Part shown: positions 37,958 to 49,785 of the stretch, piece by piece
Layout: each line of letters begins with the position of its first letter
How positions within the stretch are numbered: the first letter of the stretch is position 1
Source of the DNA: Ooceraea biroi
Taxonomy: Eukaryota; Arthropoda; Insecta; Hymenoptera; Formicidae
Length of the DNA stretch: 64,000 nt
Direction of reading: 5' to 3'
NCBI RefSeq assembly: GCF_003672135.1
Contig: NC_039517.1
Coordinates: 6,417,475 to 6,481,474 of the forward strand
Translations under genes and position numbers: made by a program
Notes under the pieces: generated by a model
What the model was told of the DNA's origin: nothing
What the model saw: the letters and a program-made list of their open reading frames with translations, nothing else
The model's database searches: none

Positions 37958-38800
37958 CAGGGTGTCCCGGGTTTTAACCGACAAACTGCGGGAGCATATT
38001 CTACTAGTGGAAATAAGAAAAAATTCTTATATCGAGTTTGCTTAGAAATGCTTTATTACAAAGTTATAAACCAATATTGAAAAGAAATATGAGATAAGTA
38101 ACAACGGATTTTTTCACAAAAATAAAAATTATCTACGCAATGATTTAGTGACGCATTTCAAAATGTTGTCCTTGCACATCGATACAAGCTAGACATCGAC
38201 GTAGTACAGAATTTGTTACGGTACGACATTCCTGAAAATTTTGTTGCATCTCAGTAACTGAATTAGTAATTCGTTGCTTTAAATCTTCAAGCGAGATTAC
38301 TTCTGTACTGTAAACTTTATTTTTTAAAGTTCCCCATAAATAAAAATCAAGAGGCGTTAAATCGGGCGATCTTGGAGGCCAGAAAACCGGTCCTCCTCGA
38401 TCAATCCACCTATGAGCATAATGTTCATCTAACCAGTTTCTAACTTGTCTAGCATAGTGCGATGGACAACCGTCTAACTGTATCCAGCTGTTTTGGCGAA
38501 GATTTAAGATTCTTTCCGAGCGTCGTCGGTGCTTAGAGCTGAACGAACATCATCATATTCATTCATAGGTCGAAATGAACCCAAATTACGTAATTGCAAA
38601 TGGGCACATAACATAAACATCTTCGACCTTCCAAATTCTACACTATGTTCCGTTGTTACTTATCTCATATTTCTTTTCAATATTGGTTTATAACTTTGTA
38701 ATAAAGCATTTCTAAGCAAACTCGATATAAGAATTTTTTTCTTATTTCCACTAGTAGAATATGCTCCCGCAGTTTGTCGGTTAAAACCCGGGACACCCTG
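37958..38800 (-). mobile_element. Internally deleted Tc1/mariner-group element, DD41D type
   Basis: An 843-bp element flanked by TA (37956-37957, 38801-38802). Its inverted ends are about 150 bp and almost perfect, starting CAGGGTGTCCCGGGTTTTAA. The inside keeps the C-terminal third of a transposase gene on the minus strand, but the region for the DNA-binding domain and first catalytic Asp is missing or scrambled. It sits in the dipeptidase intron between exons D and E. Confidence 0.92.
38145..38491 (-). pseudogene. Truncated DD41D transposase (C-terminal part)
   Basis: This minus-strand reading frame has no start codon. It begins around WIQLDGCPSHYARQ, contains IDRGGPVFWPPRSPDLTPLD, FYLWGTLKNKVYS and a tail ending QGQHFEMRH before TAA at 38145. 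The Asp of QLDGCPSHY and the Asp of TPLDFYLW are separated by 41 residues, the spacing that defines the DD41D (rosa/Visitor) lineage. Its partner catalytic Asp and the N-terminal helix-turn-helix are absent, so it is inactive. Family is clear from WPPRSPDLxPLDFxLWG; the exact lineage needs a tree. Confidence 0.88.
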
Positions 38801-39121
38801 TAGAAACAAGAACGGAAACACGGGAAAAATAGCGGATTTTATCGGATATCGGATCACGTTACATGTATTGTATTATTTAAAAAATCCCAGAATAATGGAA
38901 TTGTTTATTTTGAGAAACAACCATTAAGCTTAAAACAAGTATGATACAGCTAGTTGGATTCTAGAAAATTATTAACACATTGTGCGGCATTGTGTAAACA
39001 ACAGCCCAATGAAATAATACGTGTTCTTGCGAACGTGCGGGATCTGATATTGCGGCTCTACGATCACTCTACGAACTGTTAATAATTGAATCGAACAACC
39101 TGTATCGCATCGATTGCTCAC

Positions 39122-39206
39122 CTGCTACATCCTCGAGCGTTGATTTTTCGTCACAGCTGATAAAATGGGGATAGAACGATACCATAACTATACCACCGGT
39201 CTGCGC
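39122..39206 (-). CDS. Membrane dipeptidase exon D: GGIVMVSFY strand
   Basis: This 85-nt exon encodes AQTGGIVMVSFYPHFISCDE followed by KSTLEDVA, plus 1 nt of a split codon. It matches the strand and loop that follow the second zinc His in DPEP proteins (human: SLVMVNFYNNYISC). The acceptor is ttttgtttacag/GCGCAG and the donor GATGTAGCAG/gtgagc, leaving phase 1. That phase is exactly what the 76-nt exon requires: its first AG completes a Glu codon, giving DVAEHINHV. Confidence 0.95.
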
Positions 39207-39329
39207 CTGTAAACAAAATATTCGTGTTACGTTTAACGCGAACGCTCTCACTGAATTAGACAAGAATGATTTATTACTTAATGATTTATTCGTATTTTAA
39301 ACATTTATTCTTTCCGTTTCGTTACTTAC
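39207..39329 (-). other. Short dipeptidase intron C-D (123 bp)
   Basis: It runs from donor gtaagtaac (39329) to acceptor tattttgtttacag (39207), in phase 0. It is free of repeats and is the only compact intron in the visible part of the gene. Confidence 0.9.
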
Positions 39330-39506
39330 CAAAAATCGCAACGCGTGGTCAGGCACATTTCGCGAGGAATTGCAAAGAGCGTGAGCGCTGCTGTGACTGA
39401 AAATCACTGGCGCCCTCGACGTTTTCATGGCGGTCAGCATCGTGGGCACCGAGACGTGAGAGAGATCCACCATCATCCCAAGTCGATTCATTTCGAGCAC
39501 GACACT
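39330..39506 (-). CDS. Membrane dipeptidase exon C: two zinc-ligand histidines
   Basis: This 177-nt exon encodes exactly 59 codons, with both ends in phase 0. It reads SVVLEMNRLGMMVDLSHVSV, later RAPVIFSHSSA, then NSSRNVPDHALRFL. The His of DLSHVS and the His of FSHSSA are zinc ligands in renal dipeptidase, and the Arg of SRNVPD binds the substrate carboxylate. All three are intact. The acceptor is gagttttcag/AGTGTCG and the donor TTTTTG/gtaagtaac. It is separated from exon D by an intron of only 123 bp, very unlike the 19.4-kb intron on its 5' side, which holds two mariner elements and the 118-bp array. Confidence 0.96.
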
Positions 39507-41455
39507 CTGAAAACTCCCATGATGCGATGTTAAATATTAGTTCCGATATTCACGACCTGCAGCTTTTCGCGATAATGGCATCGAGACACCGCAGATTAAA
39601 ATGCTTGGAAGGATTTTGGACTTTGTGATTGCCGAGAGGCGGCATGCCTTTCGGTGCATCTCTTGAATATTCTTGTGAGAAACTGACACTAATCCTGATT
39701 AAAACGGCCGAATACCGATCCACGGGATCACCTCGATGACGATTTAATGACGCAAATCTTTAGAAAGGTTTTTATTTTTGGGATTTTGTCGTCCTGGCGA
39801 ATTTTGGATGGACTGTTCGAGTATTTTCTTTTTTCTCGTTTATTTCGTGACTTTCTTAAGATTAAACTCGAGCCGGAAGAGGGTTAGTTACGTACCTCTC
39901 TGGGTTGCTTCTCGAATTAAATTTCGCGTTAGTAGTGGAACGAGTTTATAGTACGTGCACGTTAGGTCAGTGACACTTATTGCGCGGGCTGGATTGAACT
40001 TCAGAACGAATTCTTTCTGGGGTTGCAACCTCGAGGAGAATGCCAATGCAAGGGATAGTGGTCCATAGAATAAATCGAAACGTCGGATTTTCTAGTATTG
40101 CATCCGCTAATCAATATGATAAGAACAGTATCTAGATTTATGCAGACGTATTGTGTAAGTTGCCGAGCAATATTTTTAGAATTTTTTTAATATGACAAAT
40201 TTATTCACATAAAACAAAAATCTAGAAATTTTCTAGTTTAATTTACAATTTAATATATAATAAAAATGAAAGTAACATTCGAATTATGTGTTTTATAATT
40301 ACAATATTATAAATTATACTTGCAACAAGGAATATATAAATATATTGTGTAAATAAACGAAATTATAGAGAGAAACCATTGATATTTTCGGCACATGCTT
40401 ATATCTACATTTTTATGAAACCACTGACAAGAATTGAAACGTGCTGAACTCTTTTCACGGAAAAGTCATCCTTGTTAGGAGCCAAGTTGTCGCACGAATA
40501 CCAATTTCTTTGCTACGCAGAGAACGTTATCTCCGTTAAACGAGAATGCTTTGTTAAACTGGCAACGTGATAAACTGAACGTCTTTGGATTCCTTCTCAG
40601 CTTTCTTATTTCTCACGGCTTCGCCATAGTTACACCTCTGCGTTTTTTTCTCTCTCTGCAAGTCGTGATTCTTAGCGTGACTTCCGTCCTGTTTTCATTG
40701 TGGATGCTTCAGGCACCAGGAAAACTGCACGAAACGGATTTTCGAAGCCTTGAAATATTCTCTATTTATCTGTCAACACTTCGAAAATCCGTTCCATGTG
40801 AAAAACGTGTCACGAGTTTTGACTATTGAACATTTATAAAGCAGATTTGTATACTGCTTTATTGGTTTAACCATGACGATTTCTTCGAAGATGTACTTAT
40901 CATACGTTTGACGTAACCGGAATCTGTCTTCAACAAGACTGGAGCAAATTCTCAGAATCTGAGGAAGTTCGCGAAAAATCTCGTTGCATAGCATCGCGGA
41001 AAGAGAAAAGGGTAGTTGGATTGGATACGTGCGAGTGACATGCGATTTGCGATAGAATGATTTTGTTGGTCGGAGAAGCCTTGATGAAAAGAGAGGAAAG
41101 GAGATGAGGACGAAGATGCGTAAGCCTGGCTCAAGCGATTCTTTTCCATTATTCAAGCAATTTATTTCCTGAAGAGGTATTCCGTGTATTCGTGACGTAT
41201 CCAGACTTTTCACCTTGCCGTTATTCAGGAACGTTATTTTAATGAAATTTACGGTAAAGTTTGTCAACGAGATCAAACGAAACAATCGCGATCGATCCAT
41301 TGTGTGTGTGTGTGTAATTCCTCTCGTTCTTTCGTATTAGCATTTTAACCAATGATGTTGTTTTATTATTTTTATTATATTTTTCAAAACGTATATTGTA
41401 TATCTGCATTTACAATTTTATATACTAGTACAACACCGGCGCGCGCTATGCAAAA

Positions 41456-41905
41456 TTGTTTTCTTTTTCCGATTAGTTCTGTACTATTTATATTGTTATT
41501 TGGCATATTGCCTAGAGTTCTCGATGATTTAAAATTCGTTAAATCAATAAATGAAAAAGTTCTAGCCATTAACATTTTTTTCTTTTTCCGATTAGTTCTG
41601 GGATATTTATATTGTTATTTAGAATATTGCGAAGAGTTCTCGACGATTGAAAATCCTTTAGACCAATAACTGAAAAAGTTCTAGCCCAAAAATTTTTTCT
41701 TTCTCCGATTAGTTCTGGGATATTTATATTGGTATTTGGCATGTTGCGAAGAGTTCTCGACGATTGAAACTCCTTTAGACCAATAACTGAAAAAGTTCTA
41801 GTCAAAAAATTGTTTTCTTTTTCCGATTAGTTCTGGTATATTTATATTGTTATTTGGCATATTGCCTAGAGTTCTCGATGATTTAAAATTCGTTAAATCA
41901 ATAAG
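41456..41905. repeat. Tandem array, 118-bp unit, about 3.8 copies
   Basis: The landmark GATTAGTTCT recurs at 41471, 41590, 41707 and 41825 (spacings 119, 117, 118). Each unit also holds TATTGCCTAGAGTTCTCGA or a variant and GAAAAAGTTCTAGCC. These blocks and the period match the core units of the CAGGGTGAGG palindromes, but no arms or CAGGGTG ends flank this array. ORFs within it on both strands reflect the repetition. Confidence 0.9.
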
Positions 41906-44900
41906 AGTGGATATATAATTATAAAGTTTATGTATAACTAAATTATCTGGAAATAAAATTACGAATTGTAAATGGGATACATGTATACATAAATATTTGA
42001 TTGATGAATATTAGCAGGGACTTTCTCTCTCTCTCTTGTAGGAGATATTATTGCCTAAAGCTATGAGCTTACTTCCCCAAAAGCACATTCATAGTAAATT
42101 TATTTCTTTTGAAGGCCCGACGATACATATATTTTTTCTGGTTATTGGAAGAATTCACCCTCGAGAATCTCCGGGGTGTGTTAAGGTGGTAGTGACGGTG
42201 GAAGCTGGTACGACCTATCGGTCGACAGGATGACGAATAAGCTTCATTTTCCCATGAGTCCTTTTGAAAGGTATCCACTCGTATCATAGATACGTTCTTC
42301 CATTCATTGCTCCCTCAGGTATTCTTCGAAGCGAAAACCGAAGAAGCAGTCGGGATGCTTATTCATTCCTTTTCGACCTCAGTGTCTAATCTTTTCCTTG
42401 ACCTCAACTTTCGACCCTGAGATCAAACTAATTTCTCACGATCGGAATTTCATACAGTTTTGTCACTAGTTATTCAAGGCAAATCAAAATAAATTTTCTC
42501 CAACTTGTAATTGCATTCAATCGACAGAGAGTATTCCATGGATTTTTTCTGGATTACTTCAATTTTAACTTTATTCAGATTTTTTCTCCATAAATTCAAA
42601 ATTATGAATTCCACACGAGAATAAGAGATATCTACTCAGTGTAGATATAATATTACAATATTTCTTTGATAGAATTTTTGCATTATTATATAAATACATT
42701 TCTCTGGAATTAATAAAAATGATCATTTTTATTTTTTTTCCAACGAAATGAAATAATTATAAAAATTACTTTCTCAAATCAGTTCGAAAATTTTATAGAA
42801 TATTACACTTGGAAATGAAAATCACGGAATGTACATCTTCAGTTGAGATTTTTATATTAATTTTTTTACCGCGTATGTTAAAATTTTTAATATCTATATT
42901 AATATCAAATTATATTAATATCACGAAAATTTTTGTTACCAGAGAAAAGTAGCACGAAAAGTACATCGTATTCACTTTACTGTCAGTCATTCTGAGTAGC
43001 ATACACCCACCGAGTCCGCAGTATCCAAAATTGGACTCTCTGAAATTACTGGTTTCAACCTCTGCAGCCCTGACGTCGCTCTCCGGGATGCATTTTCCAC
43101 TCGAAGGATCTGCTCGATCGAAACGGACTAGCCAAATCTCCGACGAGATAGATTCTATTCCGACCCCTCTCGCAGAGACAAAGGATCAGCGGGCGGCATC
43201 TCGCTTTGGTTGCATAGGAAATTGCGCGGTTCGAAATGTCAAAAGTTTTTGCAGCGGTGATCCGAGCGGGTCGGGAACGGATCAGACGGGAAACGCGCGC
43301 GAGCCTCTGTCCGCCTTTTGTTCGCCACGTACGAGAACGTATATGCTCTCGCTTTGATTGATTCAAGTTGGTGACGACTGGCCAGCGGATGGCTGGAGGA
43401 TGGTCATTCTGTTCTTTCTCGGGGTAAAACTTACCCGCTGTGCGACACCCGCGCTTCTGCCGTCGTCATCCGCGACCGCCGTTATCGTCCAACTTCTAGT
43501 TTGCGAAACTGTCGGCGCCCCACCGACTATTTAGATGCGAACTCCCAGAACAAGCTCGCAGCTGGCCTCAAAAGGGTGACCGGTCAACCCATAACGCTCT
43601 CGGAAACTTATCGGCCAGCTGTACTACCATATTGCGCGACTTTGCGAACATCTACGTCGCTCTTCTGGCGAGCGACTCTGTTGTATGCTGCGGCGGATTA
43701 ATTCGGAAACTGTCGCGAAAACTGTCACCCAAGTCACCACCGCAGCTTTCTTTTTCTCCGCAGGACTCTATCCGCGGAAATCCGATCCGTATAAATCGAC
43801 ATGCACGTTTTCTGTATTGCAGTCGAGTATTTAGTTTTCGTTTCAGAGAGTTGACTCATATTACCGTCGCGTTTGTACTTAATTTATTCGCATAGATATA
43901 CAGACATATAATGTTACATGCAATTATAAAATGTCGAAAAATAAGTGACGATATTACTGTCGAGCGAGACCGAATTACGAATTGCCGCTGACTGCAAATT
44001 ATTCCATTTCTGATTTGCAAGAGGCAGCGCGCTGTTTCCGGGATTTCCGATAATATTTCAATGCAGCAGGGCGGGTAATATGACGGGGGTAAATCAGGGA
44101 GGAGGACCGAGTTCGTGTTACCGTTATGTCAAAACGGATGAAGTTTTATCTGCATTCCGAGCGACTCTCAGTTTGAAAATGAAAATCGATCTTGGTTGCA
44201 GCCCCGTCTCTGCCCCCTCTGAAGTTCGTCGATAGGTAAGAACTGAAGTCGCGCGGCACACGATAAGGGACAAGAGAGAGTAAAAAGCGGGGAAGTTAAT
44301 AAAGGGACGGTGTTCGAAAGTTTAGTGGCGTCTACGAGATAGTCCGCGGATCCTGGGAATTAAGATCGAGTGGACCGAGAGTGGAACGATAATGCAGTTT
44401 TAAAGAGTCGCGCTATATACGTAGAGTCTCGCGAACGGTAAATGTGCAGCGGGGGATGGCGGGGTGGTACGATGGGGCGCGAACTTTATGAAATTAAGGG
44501 AATGGGTGCTGTGCGCAATATTGATAACGTCGCCAAGTCGAGTAAGTAGTTAATACCCCTCGTCTGCAACGGGGCTCACGACGCGAGACAAGTATCTCGA
44601 CGCGGCGCGATTAATGCTCTTACGTCGAAGACGCTGAGAAATGGTGCCGCGAAAGAAATACTATCGGCTGTTCCTCACACGTACAGTGCATTTCTTCCGA
44701 CTCTTTTTTTTCCGCGAAATATTAATCCATTTTCCTCCGAAAGTCCGGAATAGAATGTGCCATAATAAATCATGCTTCTGATCACCATGATCACTAGCTC
44801 CCCTTGCCCCCCCCCTCTCTCTCTCTCTTTTGTTGCAACTTTTATTACAGTCCCATTCGATTTCATCGAACCGAGGGCGGAAGGAGATTAATCATGGAGT

Positions 44901-44964
44901 AAGTGAAGCGCTTCGGCAGTAACGTACGTCAAAGTGAGATCTGCGTAATTTGCGGTTGGTAGTA

Positions 44965-46247
44965 TTGGGTCATTAAGTATGAAACTTTACAAATGTAAAA
45001 GCGCCATCTTTAACATTTGTTACCTCAAATTTGGCGCCAGACGTCAGTATCAGGTTAGGTTAGTGTGATAGATGTATGTTCGCTCTTCAAATGTCATATT
45101 TGTTTGTTCAAATATCTTCATTAGTTTTATTGGTGGATTCTTTTTTATAGAACCATGGAAAAGTCCAAAATTCGTGTGATTTATGAATGAGTTCCGCCGT
45201 GGAACCACAGTGTCGGAGACAGCTCGTAATATCAACGCTGTATTTGGTGAAGGTTCAACTACTAAAGCAACGGTGGGCAATTGGTTCAAAAACTTCAGAG
45301 ATGGAGATTTCAGCCTCGCTAATGAGCCACGTGGAAGACCAAAGACGAAGGTGGATAATGATCACTCGAGAGCCGTAGTAGAGTCCGATCCATCTCAAAG
45401 TACACGTGAATTGGCATCGATATTCAATGTTTCTATACCCACCATATTGTTCATTTAGCTGCAATTGGTAAGATAAAGAAGTTGGACAAATGGGTCCCGC
45501 ACGAATCGACCGATGCGCAGCAGGCGCAACGTCTAGAGGCTTCCCTTTCTTTGCTTTCCCGTCACAAAAATGAATCTTTTTTTAATCGAATTGTGACCTG
45601 CGATGAAAAGTGGATACTCTACGACAATCGTAAACGCTCACATCAGTGGTTGAACGCTGATGAACCACCGAGACATCACGCGAAACCCAACATTACACAG
45701 AAGAAGCTTATGGTGACTGTTTGGTGGTCCAGGTCAGGTGTTATCTACTACAACTTTATGAAACCTGGTACATCGATAACGGCTGAAGTATATTGCAAGC
45801 AACTGGACGAAATGATGCAACAACTTGCTATTAAACAACCGAAATTGGTCAATCGGTCAATGCCAATCCTGTTGCATGATAATGCTCGACCGCACACTGC
45901 ACGACTGACCGTGGCAAAACTACAGGAGTTGGAATTGGAAACTCTCCGTCATCCACCATATTCACCAGATCTATCACCTACCGACTATCACTTCTTCCGG
46001 AATTTGGACAACTTGTTGGTGGGACAATTCTTCAATTCTCAACAGGCAGTCGAAACAGCCTTCCGCGACTTCATCGATTCCCGTACTCCTGGCTTCTATA
46101 GTAGAGGCATAGATCAACTACCACTAAAATGGCAGAAGTGTGTAGATAACATGGGCGCATACTTCGATTGAAAATAAATCATGTCCATGTGCAAAAAAAT
46201 GCAAAAGTTTATGTTCTATTTGTAAAGTTTCATACTTAATGACCCAA
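44965..46247 (+). mobile_element. Mariner element, HsMar1-like
   Basis: A 1283-bp element flanked by TA (44963-44964, 46248-46249). The inverted ends of at least 30 bp, TTGGGTCATTAAGTATGAAA and onward, are identical. The transposase most resembles the vertebrate HsMar1/SETMAR transposase group. It lies in the largest dipeptidase intron, in opposite orientation to the gene. Confidence 0.94.
45155..46171 (+). pseudogene. Mariner transposase pseudogene (HsMar1-like), two frameshifts
   Basis: It starts at ATG 45155 (MEKSKIRVIYE). A frame change at about 45185 moves the reading into EFRRGTTVSETARNINAVFG, and a second at about 45440 precedes LAAIGKIKKLDKWVPHES. The C-terminal 229 codons are open to 46171. 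The catalytic Asp are in TCDEKW, LHDNARPH and SPTDYHFF, with 34 residues between the second and third. HxxPVTC-DEKWILYDN and TDYHFF are typical of the HsMar1-type group rather than of the other three mariners here. It is inactive as it stands. Confidence 0.92.
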
Positions 46248-46577
46248 TATATCATTTAACTGTGTTAACGTTATCATTTAGCGAGGGAGGTTTCCATGGA
46301 CCTTTAAGGGTGCTCGGATGAAAGGCGAGCGATACGCAAAAAAAGTTACTCGCCCTTTGGCGAAACCTGTGATCTCTGCCGCGCCTGCTTCCTTTTCCGT
46401 GATTTTAGCCGGTGCTTTCGGCGGTAAGGGCTTTGCCGAAGCAATTAAGCAAGAGCGTCGGGGTGTGACTGAGTGTGCTTTTAGCGCGGAGTAGAAGCGA
46501 TCCGTAGATATCGGCCACTTTTGGCGTGCGCATGCACGCGAGATGCGAATCGGATTCGACGGATCGCTTCTCGAAGC

Positions 46578-46614
46578 GTGTGAGTGCACGTGTCGAGTGC
46601 ACGTGTGAGTGCAC
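46578..46614. repeat. Short tandem repeat GTGTGAGTGCAC
   Basis: Three near-identical 12-13-bp units (GTGTGAGTGCAC, GTGTCGAGTGCAC, GTGTGAGTGCAC) in a row. Confidence 0.8.
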
Positions 46615-46671
46615 TGCGGGATCCAGACACGTCCCGTCGATACAAGGGGTCACGTAGAAGCTTGGAAAACG

Positions 46672-46966
46672 TAGCTTCGGGATATAACGGAGGAAAGAGG
46701 TGCCTCTTTCGCGATACCTAGCCCAGACCGGGGCGAAGCTATCTTCCGCTCTCGCGTACGTGGCAGATCATGGAGGCACGATAGTCGCCCTCTATTTTCT
46801 TTCGATACCGCTGTTGTGGATAGCCTATTAAATCGTTTCACCTCTGATACCATAGAGATCATCCAGAAGATCGAGATGGCCGAAAGCAACGTGAATGTCG
46901 ATCTCGAGGAAGCCGCGGTGTTCAATTTATTCGATTATAAAAAAAGTAATAGCATAAATATGTAAA
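46672..46966 (+). other. Unassigned open frame, about 97 codons, no early ATG
   Basis: This plus-strand frame is open from after a TAG (46669) to TAA (46964-46966). It reads with protein-like composition, including DTAVVDSLLNRFTSDTIEII and AESNVNVDLEEAAVFN. The only ATG in a fair context begins MAESNVNVD at about 46879, leaving 29 codons. I do not recognise it and there is no strong splice acceptor upstream. It could be an exon of a nested gene or chance. Confidence 0.2.
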
Positions 46967-48317
46967 TTTGTGAAAACAAGTCGGGAGATGGAAATTCGCT
47001 TCCCGAAAAAGATCAACTTTTTTTCGAATCCCATCACGATCTTCGATATTTTTTACACATACTTGAATTTCTCGCCGCTTACAGTTGCAAGCTATTATTA
47101 TTCTTTCGAAGCGCATCGATATTCGAAGCGGGAACGTGTGAAGGAATTCGCGCGCGAACTATTCTAGAAGAGGTCGCGAGGATGCGGCGGGATGATGTTA
47201 ATCGAATTCCAGAAAATAATTAAATAAATTCCTGCAAATGAAGTATTGTCTTCGCGGTACTCGCTGCACTCGTTTAGGAGATCCATTTTACGCGGCGTTG
47301 AATCCGCGCGCTCCGCCGCGGAGCGACCGTAGAGACGAGTTTTCCTCGGAGATATCATTCTAGGTAACGATTACAGAGCGAAACAGGATTTTGCAGATGT
47401 ACTATTAAACGATGGAAGATACTCGTGTATATTCCCGACGTCGCAGTTACGTTTCACTTGTGTATAAAGCGCGCTGCTGTTCTCCTTTCTTTTCTTCAGC
47501 GCTTCTGCACTTGTTTACGTATTTCGTTACATTATTACAGTGTAAGTTGTAGTAGTCGTGCACGCGCGCGCACACGTTTTCCTTTTACGAAAGTTTTCCC
47601 ACTAGAACGATCACCCAGTCCTGGTCGAGGGGAATGGACTGGAAGGGAGCGAGGATGAAATGGTCCAGGTATCGGATCCTGGTGCTTTTCTCGTAAAAGG
47701 CAGCTTCCGTACACACCGCTGCTTCATTGCTTACTAGGCGAGCTGCGCTTTCGCGAGAGATGTTTCTCTTAATATATTTCACGCATTTATACAAGAGGAA
47801 CAAATGTATAGAGCAGCTTTTATGCGCAAACGTTACATTACGTATCGGTAGAAATATAAAAATATTTTTAAATTTACTAGACTAGAAACAGATCGCTATC
47901 TGATGAAAGAAATTTCATCGTGATATAACTGACGCGTTGCAGGAAATATACAGGAGAGTAAAGAAGCAATAATAATTGGTAGAAAGATTGCTCTAAAACG
48001 TAATAAAGGCTTGTAATAAAGTCTCTTGTCCGCGATACAGTTGAATAACGATTCAACAGTAATGTCGAAAGATGCTTAACATCAAAGAGATCAGAAATAT
48101 CAGAAACGATAAAAGGTACGCTCGCTTATGGCACGGAAGTAAGAGGATCTGACGGCTTTCTTTTTTAAACTTTACTTCCAAAGTATCGCCAGGAATTTTC
48201 CGCGGGTGCTTGAAGACCTGTTTATTGCTCGGGTGTAGGTGAGAAATGATGCGGATATCGGCCCGTAGCATAAAAGAAAAGCGAGGGATCATATATAAAA
48301 CCCCCGGTGAGCAAGCG

Positions 48318-48343
48318 GGGCTCGCAATATGGGCTCGCAATAT
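48318..48343. repeat. 13-bp tandem duplication GGGCTCGCAATAT
   Basis: Two perfect adjacent copies (48318-48330 and 48331-48343), followed by a partial GGGC. Looks like a replication-slippage event. Confidence 0.85.
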
Positions 48344-49785
48344 GGGCGGAAACGGGGTGGAAAAGGAGTACACTCTTTCCGCATTGTTACACGGGGGGCA
48401 TCGAGATACGCACGTCAAAACGTATTACGCGAATGTCATGTGCAAGAGTACACACTGAAATTTATTCACCACGTGTCGCACGCCTCCGAATGGATATATA
48501 AAATCACCCGTCAAACCTGCGAACAGACCTGTTCGATTTCACTGAACTCAGAAGCTCATCTATATTCGCGTTGTCGTATTTTTTTTCAATGATATTAATT
48601 ATAATCGCATAAATGCAACGCTGATTTGCAAGTGGAATTACGAGGCGTTTTCTCTTGCTTCTTTGTCTCATTTAGCGAAATAATGCCTACGTGAAAAATT
48701 ATTAGATATTTTATTCGCAAGTAAAAATTTTGACAGGTCAGAGGTTGAAAGTACATGTCCGATGGATTTGAACAATTTGAATAAGGGCGATTAGTTGTTC
48801 GCGAATAGTCGTTAACAGTCTTGTTTATTTTTCGCCTGAAGGAAGTTTTCTGAAACGTTGCTGTGGCTGTATCTTTTCTGCTTTGTATTGTTACGTGATG
48901 ACTGTTATTCTTGCCATAAAGCTACATCTGAATTATTCCAGTAGATTTCCAAATGGAAACTCCCTGGAAAACATTCTACTTCATCCATTCATCTTGATCG
49001 CGAGCTTTTTTACGGTCGAGTGAATCCTCCGTGCTTTCTGTAATCCGTGACTCGAAGCGGGAAACGCCCGATTCCTTTTTCGCTGCAGGCGAGTCGAATG
49101 TAGACTTATTTACTCGAAATCGTGTCGATACGTAGATAAGACGGACACGACATAAATGGGTCGCAAAAGAGAGAGGGAAAGAGAGAGAGAGAGAAGAAAG
49201 CAGGGCAGAAGAGAAGCGTGTACGAGGGAGGAAAGACCGACAAAATCTGTCGTAAAGTCTCACAGATAATGTGCATCACCTCTCACGGTTTTAGTAGCGT
49301 GTCGGTTGGTTCACGGTACGTGAAGATTTATAATGTCTCGGCTCTCTTGGTTCAACGGAGGCACAGTTAGCCAGCTTGCAGCTAGGTCGATCCCTTTTTC
49401 ATCGTTAAGAAGCGGAAAGCACCATGAAAGAAACTGAAAAAGGTCGACGAATTCTCAAGCGCTTGAATATTCGAGGAGCCATTCCGTTTTGAATATTCGC
49501 GAGCGTTTCATACATGGAATATATCATTTTATGCATAACTTGCCTTATTTTTCCTCGTTATTTATTAGCGACGTGTTTTTAGCTTAATTTAGAATTCACA
49601 TCTTCTTATGAAGGTATTAAAATATCTATAATTTTTCAATAAAAATTCGAAATACATCCCTCTAAGATGAGTTTGAGAAATAATTAGACAACGCTGGAAA
49701 GTCGCGGAATATGGAAAATCAAAACGCATCCGTCATATTATCGCGCAGAAATCAGGATCGATACTTTTACTTAATTTAGGGAGAG

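Larger units (their letters stand above)
33847..39121 (-). other. Dipeptidase intron D-E (5.3 kb to the nearer exon E)
   Basis: It holds the end of duplicated block B, about 1.4 kb of unique sequence (36501-37950) without a recognisable domain, and the shortened DD41D element at 37958-38800. ORFs at 36938-37330 in two frames lack motifs I know. Confidence 0.65.

Noticed and set aside
43031..43366. Two opposing ORFs of about 105 codons
   Set aside because: Mirror ORFs in GC-rich intronic DNA, with no domain and no splice context fitting the dipeptidase chain.
47585..47803. Minus-strand ORF with a stretch reading YLDHFILAPFQSIPLDQDW
   Set aside because: The composition looks protein-like, and it lies on the dipeptidase strand in intron B-C. 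But exons B and C already join in phase and the family has no such insert, so it is not an exon of this gene. I found no other support.
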